From: Flavobacteria bacterium MS024-2A
GTDB lineage: Bacteria > Bacteroidota > Bacteroidia > Flavobacteriales > Flavobacteriaceae
Direction of reading: 5' to 3'
NCBI GenBank assembly: GCA_905182305.1
Contig: CAJJBB010000009.1
Coordinates: 60,339-124,338, forward strand
Length of the DNA: 64,000 bases
Position 1 is the stretch's first letter. The number at the start of each line of letters is the position of its first letter. Shown here piece after piece: positions 56,567-64,000 of this stretch. The position numbers were made by a program, and so were the translations under genes. The notes beneath the pieces are model-generated. The model saw nothing but the letters and a program-made list of their open reading frames with translations. It ran no database searches and was not told the DNA's origin.

Positions 56567-58045
56567 ATGGCTAATAAATTAACTCCTAGAAGTACAGATT
56601 ATTCTAAATGGTATAATGAAATTGTTGTTCAAGCTGATTTAGCTGAAAATTCTGCAGTGCGCGGTTGCATGATAATTAAACCCTATGGCTATGCTATTTG
56701 GGAGAAAATGCAAGCTGAACTTGATAAAATGTTTAAGGCTACCGGACATGAAAATGCATATTTTCCACTTTTTGTCCCTAAAAGTTTATTTGAGGCTGAA
56801 GAAAAAAATGCAGAAGGTTTTGCAAAAGAATGCGCAGTGGTGACCCACTACAGATTAAAAAATGATCCTGATAACAAAGGAAAACTTATTGTAGATCCTG
56901 AGGCTAAGCTCGAAGAAGAATTGGTGGTCAGACCCACCAGTGAAGCGGTAATATGGAACACCTATAAATCGTGGATTCAGTCCTACAGAGACCTCCCTAT
57001 TTTGATCAATCAATGGGCAAATGTTGTTCGCTGGGAAATGCGAACACGCCTTTTTTTAAGAACGGCTGAGTTTTTATGGCAAGAGGGGCATACTGCGCAT
57101 GCAACAAAAGCAGAAGCGATTATAGAGGCAAAACAAATGAATCAAGTCTATTCAGATTTTGTTCAAAATTATATGGCGATTCCAGTAATTCAGGGAACAA
57201 AATCAGAAAGTGAACGTTTTGCAGGCGCTGAGGAAACCTACTGTATTGAAGCGTTAATGCAAGATGGTAAAGCACTTCAAGCAGGAACTTCTCACTTTTT
57301 AGGACAAAATTTTGCAAAAGCATTTGATGTTAAATATGCAACTTCCCAAGGCGGATTGGAATACGTATGGGCTACCTCATGGGGTGTTTCTACTCGTCTT
57401 ATTGGGGCACTTATTATGACGCATAGTGATGATCATGGACTCGTATTACCTCCTAATTTAGCACCCATTCAAGTGGTGATTATCCCTATTTATAAAGGAG
57501 ATGAACAACAGGCTCAAATTGCAGAAGTAGCTCAGAAAATCAAAGCTTCACTTGAAGAAAAAAACATTCGTGTTAAGTTTGATAATCGAGATAAATTTAA
57601 ACCTGGATATAAATTTAATGAGTACGAACTTAAAGGAGTACCGCTGCGAATTGCAATTGGTCCTAAAGATTTAGAAAAAGGAACTTTAGAGATTGCACGC
57701 CGTGATACTTTATCTAAGCAGTACATATCTCAAAACGATATTGTAGATCATGTTACAGGACAATTGGAGGTGATCCAAATCGATTTATTTGAAAAGGCAA
57801 AAAACTTTAGAGAAGAAAATATAAGAGAGGTTAATGACTTTGAAAGCTTTCAAAAAACAATCAAAGAAAAAGGCGGTTTTGTTTCTGCGCACTGGGATGG
57901 AACTAATGAAACCGAAGAAGCTATTAAGAAAAAAACCAAAGCTACGATTCGTTGTATTCCTCTAGAGAATACATTAGAAGAGGGGGTATGTGTATTTTCT
58001 GGAAATCCCTCTAAGCAAAGAGTTCTGTTTGCAAAGTCTTATTAA
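56567..58045 (+). CDS. proS: Prolyl-tRNA synthetase (eukaryote/archaeal-type, no insertion domain)
   Basis: This 492-residue class II synthetase contains [20 protein letters not shown], the motif-2 [26 protein letters not shown], and motif 3 in [22 protein letters not shown]. The anticodon-binding domain follows and the protein ends with the zinc-like extension typical of this short form. No editing insertion lies between motifs 2 and 3, so it belongs to the archaeal/eukaryotic ProS group used by Bacteroidota. Confidence 0.96.
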   Translation: MANKLTPRSTDYSKWYNEIVVQADLAENSAVRGCMIIKPYGYAIWEKMQAELDKMFKATGHENAYFPLFVPKSLFEAEEKNAEGFAKECAVVTHYRLKNDPDNKGKLIVDPEAKLEEELVVRPTSEAVIWNTYKSWIQSYRDLPILINQWANVVRWEMRTRLFLRTAEFLWQEGHTAHATKAEAIIEAKQMNQVYSDFVQNYMAIPVIQGTKSESERFAGAEETYCIEALMQDGKALQAGTSHFLGQNFAKAFDVKYATSQGGLEYVWATSWGVSTRLIGALIMTHSDDHGLVLPPNLAPIQVVIIPIYKGDEQQAQIAEVAQKIKASLEEKNIRVKFDNRDKFKPGYKFNEYELKGVPLRIAIGPKDLEKGTLEIARRDTLSKQYISQNDIVDHVTGQLEVIQIDLFEKAKNFREENIREVNDFESFQKTIKEKGGFVSAHWDGTNETEEAIKKKTKATIRCIPLENTLEEGVCVFSGNPSKQRVLFAKSY

Positions 58046-58299
58046 TCTTAAGGCTGATTGAATTGTTTTTTTTTACAAAAAATAATTAGTAGTAAGTTCT
58101 AATAAGATTAGAATCAACTTTATACAAGTTCATAACTCAGCACCTTTATCTTATTAAATTTAAGTTTTAAGAACTCCATATTGTAAAAATTTAACTAAAT
58201 CAGTGGCAATAAGTCTTGCCTTCGAAATAAAAAACAAGTATTGTTCATTTTAGGGTTGGAAAATAATATTTTTACATGTACATTTGCGCTCGAAAATAT
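58046..58299 (+). other. Gap between proS and tRNA-Glu
   Basis: This 254-bp region has no coding frame. It holds the tRNA promoter at 58256-58286 and a T-run at 58067-58075 after proS, without a stable hairpin. Confidence 0.5.
58256..58286 (+). promoter_or_regulatory. Promoter of tRNA-Glu/rpsT
   Basis: TTG (58256-58258) and TACATTTG (58279-58286) are 20 bp apart, an exact flavobacterial -33/-7 pattern. The tRNA 5' end is 14 bp downstream, which fits a start about 7 bp after the box plus a short leader. Confidence 0.7.
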
Positions 58300-58371
58300 G
58301 GCCCGTTCGTCTATCGGTTAGGACGTTAGGTTTTCATCCTAGAAAGAGGGGTTCGACTCCCCTACGGGCTA
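58300..58371 (+). tRNA. tRNA-Glu (anticodon TTC)
   Basis: The cloverleaf is clear: acceptor GGCCCGT (58300-58306) pairs with ACGGGCT (58364-58370, one G-U), discriminator A at 58371. The anticodon loop TTTTCAT at 58331-58337 has TTC at 58333-58335, and the T-arm is GGGGTTCGACTCCCC. CCA is not encoded. It reads into rpsT 21 bp downstream. Confidence 0.95.
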
Positions 58372-58392
58372 CAATTTTAAAAAAAACAAGTT

Positions 58393-58644
58393 ATGGCAAA
58401 TCATAAATCCGCTTTAAAAAGAATACGTTCAAATAACAAGAAAAGACTTTTGAACCGATTCCAGCACAAGACTACTCGTAACGCTATTAAAAGGCTTCGA
58501 GATGTTACTGTAAAGAAAGATGCACAAAAGATGTTTCCTTCTATAGTTTCTTTAATAGATAAGTTATCTAAAAAGAATATTATTCATGCTAATAAAGCAG
58601 CGAATTTAAAGTCTAAGCTGACTAAGCACGTTGCTTCTTTATAA
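58393..58644 (+). CDS. rpsT: 30S ribosomal protein S20
   Basis: This 83-residue basic protein begins MANHKSALKRIRSNNKKRLLNR, a near-consensus S20 start, and is two long helices binding 16S rRNA. ANKAANLKSKLTKHV is the conserved C-terminal part. It is probably co-transcribed with the tRNA-Glu just upstream, as no other promoter is visible in the 21-bp gap. A terminator follows. Confidence 0.97.
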   Translation: MANHKSALKRIRSNNKKRLLNRFQHKTTRNAIKRLRDVTVKKDAQKMFPSIVSLIDKLSKKNIIHANKAANLKSKLTKHVASL

Positions 58645-58670
58645 AAGATCTTTGTTTAATTATTACAAGA

Positions 58671-58696
58671 GGTTTCTATTATAGAGGCCTTTTTTT
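58671..58696 (+). terminator. Terminator of rpsT
   Basis: GGTTTCTA (58671-58678) and TAGAGGCC (58682-58689) form an 8-bp stem with two G-U pairs and a 3-nt loop, followed by seven T. Confidence 0.75.
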
Positions 58697-58871
58697 GTTT
58701 ATATAACACCTCCCTCTAAGCCACCTTTTTTTCTTTTTATACTTTATTTTAAAGTGTAGCTAACTTGTTACCTCTCGATCATTTCAAGGCCACTTCATTT
58801 AATTAACTTCTCTGATCTATTTCAGGGCTTCTAAAGGACTGAGTCAAAGCTTTTGTATCAGTTATATGGGC

Positions 58872-58901
58872 AAAAAAAAAGACCCCTAAAAAGGAGTCTT
58901 T
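58872..58901 (-). terminator. Rho-independent terminator of rho
   Basis: On the minus strand AAAGACTCCT (58901-58892) and AGGGGTCTTT (58887-58878) form a 10-bp stem with one mismatch and a 4-nt loop, followed by a T-run (A-run 58872-58880 on the plus strand). It lies 24 bp after the rho stop. Confidence 0.75.
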
Positions 58902-58924
58902 AATTGTTTGTTAAATTGAAGTAA

Positions 58925-60517
58925 TTATGCGTTCATTGAGATTAAAAACTCTTCATTACTTTGTGTGCGCTTAAAGCGATCATTTATAAATTCCATTGCC
59001 TCAACTGGATTCATGTCAGCAAGATACTTACGCATAATCCACATACGTTTAATCGTCTTCTCATCTAGTAATAGATCATCACGACGCGTACTAGAGGATA
59101 TTAAGTCGATAGCTGGGAAAATTCTACGGTTAGCAATACGGCGATCCAATTGGAGTTCCATATTTCCAGTTCCTTTAAATTCTTCAAAAATCACTTCATC
59201 CATTTTAGAACCTGTCTCTGTTAAAGCTGTAGCAATTATAGAGAGTGATCCTCCATTTTCAATATTACGTGCCGCTCCAAAGAAACGTTTTGGTTTGTGA
59301 AGCGCATTTGCGTCCACACCACCACTTAAAATTTTACCAGAGGCTGGCTGAACAGTATTGTATGCTCTAGCAAGACGCGTAATAGAATCCAGTAGGATAA
59401 CTACATCATGTCCGCATTCTACAAGTCGTTTTGCCTTTTCAAGAACAATGTTTGCCACTTTTACATGACGGTCAGCAGGCTCATCAAAGGTAGAGGCGAC
59501 AACCTCTCCGTCTACATTACGCTGCATGTCTGTAACCTCCTCAGGGCGTTCATCTATTAAAAGAATTAATTGGTACACCTCCGGATGGTTAGCCGCAATA
59601 GCATTGGCAATGTCTTTAAGCAACATTGTTTTACCTGTTTTTGGCTGAGAAACAATCATTCCTCTTTGACCTTTACCAATAGGAGCAAATAAATCCATAA
59701 TACGCGTAGAAATCGTGTTTTGCTTGTCGGCAAGATTAAATTTCTCTTGAGGGAATAGAGGTGTTAGGTGTTCAAATGAAACACGATCACGAACCACCTT
59801 AGGATCTAAACCGTTCATTTTAGTTACCTTAATTAAAGGGAAATATTTTTCACCTTCTTTTGGAGGACGTACTGAACCTAGAACAGTATCACCTGTTTTG
59901 AGACCGAAGAGTCGTATTTGAGATTGAGACACATACACATCATCAGGTGAGGACAGGTAATTGTAGTCTGAAGATCTTAAAAAACCATAGCCTTCTGCCA
60001 TAATATCCAGCACACCTTCTGTTTCTACAATACCATCAAATTCAAAATCAGGCTGGCGGTATCTACTACGATTGTCTTTATTATGATTCGGCTCGTTTCG
60101 GTTATTATTTTTATTATGTTGATTGGGGTTATTATTTCTATTCCCTTGGTTTGGATTATTCGCGTTGGCTTTTGGATTCGCGTTGGGATTATTTTTATTT
60201 GGATTCTTTGGAGGATGCTTATGTTGTGGCACCTTGTTTGGGGTATTCTCTGTCTGTGGTTTTGGACTTACCTTTTGAACAGGTAATACTTTGGCAGCAG
60301 GCTTATTTTGCCCCTCACTTTTGATATTTTCTTTTTTAGCTTCAGCACTAGGAGCTGCAGGAGCCGTTGTTTCATCTGGCTTAGAGGCTATAAAGTCAAC
60401 TATTTGATAAACCAGGTCTAATTTTTTTAGACCAGCAGTTCGCTTTAGGCCAATTTTTTTTGCGATTTCTTGTAACTCGGCGAGTTTCTTTAGTTTAAGA
60501 GTTTCTATTTCGTACAT
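58925..60517 (-). CDS. rho: Transcription termination factor Rho
   Basis: This 530-residue hexameric RNA helicase ends transcription. Its order is an N-terminal Rho_N helix ([26 protein letters not shown]), then a low-complexity region (about 55-145) rich in Pro, Asn, Lys and Gln. The RNA-binding cold-shock-like domain with [18 protein letters not shown] follows. The ATPase has the P-loop [25 protein letters not shown] and [12 protein letters not shown], plus the C-terminal Q/R loops. Insertions of disordered sequence before the RNA-binding domain are common in Bacteroidota Rho. Confidence 0.95.
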   Translation of the reverse strand: MYEIETLKLKKLAELQEIAKKIGLKRTAGLKKLDLVYQIVDFIASKPDETTAPAAPSAEAKKENIKSEGQNKPAAKVLPVQKVSPKPQTENTPNKVPQHKHPPKNPNKNNPNANPKANANNPNQGNRNNNPNQHNKNNNRNEPNHNKDNRSRYRQPDFEFDGIVETEGVLDIMAEGYGFLRSSDYNYLSSPDDVYVSQSQIRLFGLKTGDTVLGSVRPPKEGEKYFPLIKVTKMNGLDPKVVRDRVSFEHLTPLFPQEKFNLADKQNTISTRIMDLFAPIGKGQRGMIVSQPKTGKTMLLKDIANAIAANHPEVYQLILLIDERPEEVTDMQRNVDGEVVASTFDEPADRHVKVANIVLEKAKRLVECGHDVVILLDSITRLARAYNTVQPASGKILSGGVDANALHKPKRFFGAARNIENGGSLSIIATALTETGSKMDEVIFEEFKGTGNMELQLDRRIANRRIFPAIDLISSSTRRDDLLLDEKTIKRMWIMRKYLADMNPVEAMEFINDRFKRTQSNEEFLISMNA

Positions 60518-60654
60518 GAAGTTTTATATGAAGTTCTTTCTGAGTATTAAGATTTGATACTCAAAGTATTTTGTGTTCTAGAGCCACAATATTACAATTT
60601 TTATTTTAAAAAGTTCGCTTTTAAAAAAAACTTAATTTTGTCAAAAACCTTATC

Positions 60655-61044
60655 ATGATTCAACGGATTCAATCTTTGTATCTTCTTTTAGTTATTTTAC
60701 TATCATCTGTAATGTTATACCTTTCTATTGTACCTTCTTTTGGGATGGAATTAAATTCTTGGTTTTATGCCTATTACGGATTTTATAGTATTCCGCTATT
60801 GGCAACGATCTGTTTGTTTTTATACTCAAAACGAAAGATTCAGTCAATCCTTTGTTTTGTGTTAATTCTATTTAACCTTGTCGTTGTTCAGATTTGCGGC
60901 TTAAAAGCCTTTGAAGGAAATACACATACCATTATTTTACTTGTTCCAGTAGCCTCTATAGTTGAGTGCATTCTATTATTTTTAGCACGAAGGGCCATTG
61001 ATAAAGATGAAAAGTTAGTCCGCTCTATCGACCGCATTCGCTAA
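60655..61044 (+). CDS. DUF4293 family membrane protein
   Basis: This 129-residue protein has four membrane segments (MIQRIQSLYLLLVILLSSVMLY at the start, then three more) and an acidic/basic tail KDEKLVRSIDRIR. DUF4293 is a Bacteroidota family of unknown function usually encoded beside rho, as here, divergently. A TAATTTTG box at 60633-60640 suits a -7 promoter element. Its 3' end overlaps the convergent phosphoesterase by 30 bp. Confidence 0.88.
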   Translation: MIQRIQSLYLLLVILLSSVMLYLSIVPSFGMELNSWFYAYYGFYSIPLLATICLFLYSKRKIQSILCFVLILFNLVVVQICGLKAFEGNTHTIILLVPVASIVECILLFLARRAIDKDEKLVRSIDRIR

Positions 61045-61542
61045 AGCGCCTCTTGCTCCAAGTTCAATAGCCTCCAGGTTTTGAATTTTACCCTTGTCTA
61101 TTTCAAAACGAAGCATTGTTCTTACTTTATGGAAGCCAGATATTCCAGCAGCTCCTGGATTCATATGAAGATGATTATTTTTTTTATCCTGCATTACTTT
61201 GAGGATGTGTGAATGACCGCAAATAAATATTTTGGGTTTATACTTTGCAATTAATGCTCTTGCTTGGGGGTTATACCTCCCAGGGTAGCCTGCAATGTGA
61301 AGCATTAACACAGAAACGCCTTCACAATTGAAATAAAGTACCTCAGGGGCCTGAAGTCGTATTTCATGCCCGTCAATATTTCCATAAACCGCCCTAAGGG
61401 GCTTTAGTGTAGTTAGATCATCTAATACCTTGGGATTTCCTATATCACCTGCATGCCATACTTGATCGGCCTGGGAAATATAGCCAATTATTTTTTTGTC
61501 TAAGTGACCATGGGTGTCAGAAAGCAATAAGATTTTCTTCAA
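61015..61542 (-). CDS. YfcE/MJ0936-type metallophosphoesterase
   Basis: This 175-residue phosphodiesterase has the two-metal site LLSDTHGHLD (DxH), WHAGDIG, VYGNIDGHE, MLHIAGYPG and FICGHSHI. MNPGAA follows. It is small and lacks extra domains, like YfcE. The family cleaves various phosphodiesters; the in vivo substrate is unknown. The end overlaps DUF4293 by 30 bp in opposite orientation. Confidence 0.9.
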   Translation of the reverse strand: MKKILLLSDTHGHLDKKIIGYISQADQVWHAGDIGNPKVLDDLTTLKPLRAVYGNIDGHEIRLQAPEVLYFNCEGVSVLMLHIAGYPGRYNPQARALIAKYKPKIFICGHSHILKVMQDKKNNHLHMNPGAAGISGFHKVRTMLRFEIDKGKIQNLEAIELGARGALANAVDRAD

Positions 61543-61642
61543 TGAATTAAAATTAAAAAATTTAAAAACGCAGTAATTTTGCAGTACTCTTTGATTATGA
61601 CATGTGCTAGCTATATTTTATTTTTGTTTAAAATACATTAGT

Positions 61643-61804
61643 ATGTCAAGGCAGTATAGTCATAATTTCATATTTGAAATTGATTTTCCAGAGAATGTGA
61701 AAACAATTTTTTTTAACGGTAAAACTTATTCAAAGGAAAAGTTTAATTCCGAGAAGGCAAAGTATCTTAAAAGAAAATCAGCCAAACAACTCAAAGTTGT
61801 CTAA
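61643..61804 (+). CDS. Small hypothetical basic protein
   Basis: From the ATG at 61643 this frame encodes 53 residues, MSRQYSHNFIFEIDFPENVK onward, with an acidic first half and a Lys-rich tail (KAKYLKRKSAKQLKVV). An upstream GTG at 61604 would add 13 hydrophobic residues. A TAATTTTG -7 box lies at 61574-61581 without a clear -33. It precedes the TPR/LuxR regulator by 72 bp in the same frame but with stops between. I do not recognise it. Confidence 0.45.
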   Translation: MSRQYSHNFIFEIDFPENVKTIFFNGKTYSKEKFNSEKAKYLKRKSAKQLKVV

Positions 61805-61876
61805 AAAAGATTTTTTTGAAATACTGATCATTATTGGTTTAATATTGATTATTTTTCTATTCCTAAAAAAATAACA

Positions 61877-63596
61877 TTGTTTTTAACATTACTTTTTTTT
61901 GTCACGAGTTTATCCCCAGTCAACGCTACTGTAAAAGTAGATTTTCAGTCATTCAATGATTCTATCAGAAAATACAAGCTAACGAATCCACAGAAAGCAT
62001 TAGACTTTGCCTTTGAGGCATTAGATGCTTCATATTATGCCAGTTCCTCCCCTGGGTTGGCAGGAGTCTATGCTCATATAGGAGAAATACTTAACGAAAG
62101 AGGGCTTCATGCAGCTGCTTTGTCATATTTTCAAATTTCACTTGAAACATTTGAGACGATTCCTGTTTCTGAAAGAAATTTAAAAAAAGTAAATAAACCG
62201 CCTTGGGTGCTTATCAATATTGCCAATATATATTTTAGCAGCCCTATCAAAAATTATAAAAAATCCAAAGAATATAATCTCGAAGCTCAAGAGAATTTTC
62301 TGCTCTATGAAAATGAAGGAGATAAACAAAATGGGTTAAATACGGTTCGAGGAAATCTTGCCCTTATCGCGATTGTAAATAAAAATTATGATTTAGCTCT
62401 AAAATATTATTTAAAGACTTTTGAGAGTAGAAAAATTTTAGACAAAAAAGAAGATCTGCTCTATTCTTATTCGCAATTAATTAATATACACCTAAGAACA
62501 GGGAATTTTTTCAAGGCGAATGAATTTTTAAAAACTGCAGATAATTTATATAAAACTCTGGTTTCAGAAAAAAGCTTTGACAATGGATCCTATATTCAAA
62601 GGAATTATGGTTATATATATGCGCTTTATGGGGCCTATTATCAATCTGTAAAAGAATATAAAAGGGCAATTGAAAATTTAAATAAGGCTAAGCTAATATT
62701 GGTTAAATTTCCTAATGAAACTCCTTCCATTACAACTAGATTAGCGGAATGTTATATAGGACTTAATGATCTTTCCAAGGCTAAAGAAATTGCGATTGAA
62801 AATTTAAAAGTGAATAATTTAAGTCCAATTGAGAAAAAGTATAATTATAAAGTTTTAGAAAAAATATATAAATCTCAAAACTTAAATCGTGAATTAATAA
62901 ATATTAAAGACTCAATAATTAAACTTGCAGGATTTGCTAATACCAATAAAATTATTGCGAATTTTAATAAACTAGAGACGCAAATTTTACTCTCAGAGAA
63001 GCAAAGTGAGCTTAACCAAAATAAGATTCGATACAATACTTATCTGTTCATTTTTATCATTGGAACCACCATTTTATTCTTTTCACTTGTTAGCATTCGA
63101 ATAAACTATAATTATCAAAAAGAAAGAAATATTAGGCTTGAGGCTGAGCAGCAGGATAATTGAAGCTGAGTTAGAGAATAAGCAGATAGAACTAGTTAAT
63201 AAGACTAATTTTATTGCACAGCGAAACGAATACTTAGAGAAACTAAGGGGGAGTATAGATAAGGAGGAAAAGGATACTTCTGAATCTAAAATCTCTAGGA
63301 AAATAAAAAATGACATCAATAGAATTATTGGTTCTGAAAAAGTCTTTGAAGATTTCGAAAATCAGTTCAATAAAGTTTACCCAGACTTTTTCAAAGACAT
63401 GTTGGCCCAATTTGGAAAACTTTCCAATACGGATTTACGACTTTCGGCATACATCAAAATGAATCAATCCAACAGTCAAATTGCACAAATCACGGGTGCT
63501 TCAATTCGCACAGTTGAGAGTCAGCGATATCGATTGAGTAAAAAGCTTGACTTGACTAAAGAAGATGATTTAAATTCATTAATCATCTCATTATAA
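61877..63596 (+). pseudogene. TPR/LuxR-type transcriptional regulator, one frameshift
   Basis: The first frame (61877-63163, TTG start with signal-like LFLTLLFFVTSLSPVNA) holds TPR helices, then one membrane helix (YLFIFIIGTTILFFSLVSI) and a coiled coil. The second frame (to 63596) continues EAELENKQIELVNKTNF and ends with a LuxR-type helix-turn-helix (LSNTDLRLSAYIKMNQSNSQIAQITGAS-like, split here at positions about 63412-63510). Skipping one G in CAGCAGGATAAT (63154-63155) joins them as LEAEQQIIEAELENK. This is the Bacteroidota design in which a periplasmic TPR sensor is joined to a cytoplasmic DNA-binding domain. The downstream repeats could be its sites. Confidence 0.8.
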
Positions 63597-63657
63597 CCTA
63601 CGGGTGGCTTCCCTTTTTTTGGTTTTTGAGTGTAGTCATTCTACATGTAGTTTTTAG

Positions 63658-63804
63658 TACTGCATAAATACTGCAATTCCTTAATAGTTCTAATAATCTC
63701 ATTCCCATGTATTGGTGAATAGGGATATTCCTCAAAAAATCACTGCATTTCTACTGCATTTTATATAATAATCAATGTCTTAAGCTATAGGTCTACTTAC
63801 TGCA
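63658..63804 (+). repeat. Cluster of five (T/C)ACTGCA repeats
   Basis: ACTGCA occurs at 63658-63664, 63669-63675, 63741-63747, 63752-63758 and 63798-63804 (7-mers with leading T or C). Two pairs are spaced exactly 11 bp, one helical turn. The array lies between the regulator and the start of a secreted protein gene, so it may be its operator. The rest of 63597-63871 is AT-rich without genes. Confidence 0.55.
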
Positions 63805-63871
63805 TAGTAATTTTACGTTATAAATAAAGTAATACAAAAAAGTATACTTGAATAGTATAAATGTTTTTTTA

Positions 63872-64000
63872 ATGTCTAGACTACTATGTTTTAAGTCGCT
63901 GAAATTTTTAGATCTTTTAAAGAGCTCAAAATATTTTTCGGTGGTTATTCTTTTATCGGGTTTAACACTATTGACTCCGAAGATTGGTTTTTCTCAAGTT
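63872..64000 (+). CDS. Secreted protein, N-terminal fragment cut by the window end
   Basis: An open frame starts at ATG 63872 and runs off the end. The first 43 residues (MSRLLCFKSLKFLDLLKSSK, then YFSVVILLSGLTLLTPKIGFSQV) are a basic stretch followed by a hydrophobic core and an Ala/Ser-type cleavage site before Gln. This is an export signal. In Bacteroidota a regulator of the preceding type is often followed by a SusC-like receptor, but no receptor motif is within the visible part. Type of protein unknown. Confidence 0.6.
   Translation, partial: MSRLLCFKSLKFLDLLKSSKYFSVVILLSGLTLLTPKIGFSQV

Noticed and set aside
58965..59300. 111-codon plus-strand frame inside rho
   Set aside because: Antisense shadow of the Rho ATPase domain.

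Overview
The window comes from an AT-rich member of the Bacteroidota, most likely a marine member of the Flavobacteriaceae. Supporting evidence: the tmRNA encodes the GENNYALAA tag typical of the phylum; SecD and SecF are fused; Rho carries an Asn/Pro-rich N-terminal extension; a DUF4249 lipoprotein is paired with a TonB-dependent receptor; DUF4293 sits beside rho; and several promoters match the flavobacterial TTG-N(20)-TANNTTTG type. I saw no phage, insertion sequence, CRISPR array or plasmid gene. The window is a chromosomal segment with an accessory catabolic left half and a housekeeping right half.

Positions 1-11460 hold assorted accessory genes: a PLP-dependent decarboxylase, a DUF4249/TonB-receptor pair (receptor frameshifted), a fructokinase-like PfkB kinase, a DUF6503-like secreted protein, a DUF1080 glycoside-active protein, a nitronate monooxygenase, an MDR oxidoreductase and a tocopherol-cyclase-like protein. 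Positions 11740-19570 (minus strand) are an eight-gene operon for the non-phosphorylative oxidation of L-fucose: mutarotase, FucP permease, L-fucose dehydrogenase, fuconolactonase, a UxaA-family dehydratase in the fuconate dehydratase position, 2-keto-3-deoxy-fuconate dehydrogenase, a fumarylacetoacetase-fold hydrolase giving pyruvate and L-lactate, and an FMN lactate dehydrogenase.

Divergently, 19732-28207 (plus strand) is a tight nine-gene run: an indoleamine-2,3-dioxygenase-like heme protein, tryptophanase, an iron-dependent alcohol dehydrogenase, a ribulose-phosphate-3-epimerase-like protein and a complete fructose-type PTS (IIA, IIC, IIB, HPr, Enzyme I). A self-contained PTS is uncommon in this phylum. 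This run is the most unusual block of the window.

From 28200 onward the content is mostly core: M28 peptidase, a broken alpha/beta hydrolase, tmRNA, typA, ftsE, a large TPR protein with an outer-membrane barrel partner, a YtcJ-type amidohydrolase, asnB, gyrB, mdh, secDF, a DinB/YfiT protein, lgt, yidD, cysS, folE, a FadL-like porin, a Ser/Arg-rich lipoprotein, proS, tRNA-Glu, rpsT, rho, DUF4293 and a YfcE-like phosphoesterase. The end holds a TPR/LuxR-type regulator, a cluster of ACTGCA repeats and the start of a secreted protein cut by the window edge.

Several reading frames are broken: the TonB receptor, lgt (three times), the alpha/beta hydrolase and the TPR/LuxR regulator. Every frameshift has the sign of one extra base, mostly lengthening a short homopolymer. 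Because lgt is normally indispensable, sequencing or assembly error is at least as likely as true gene decay.
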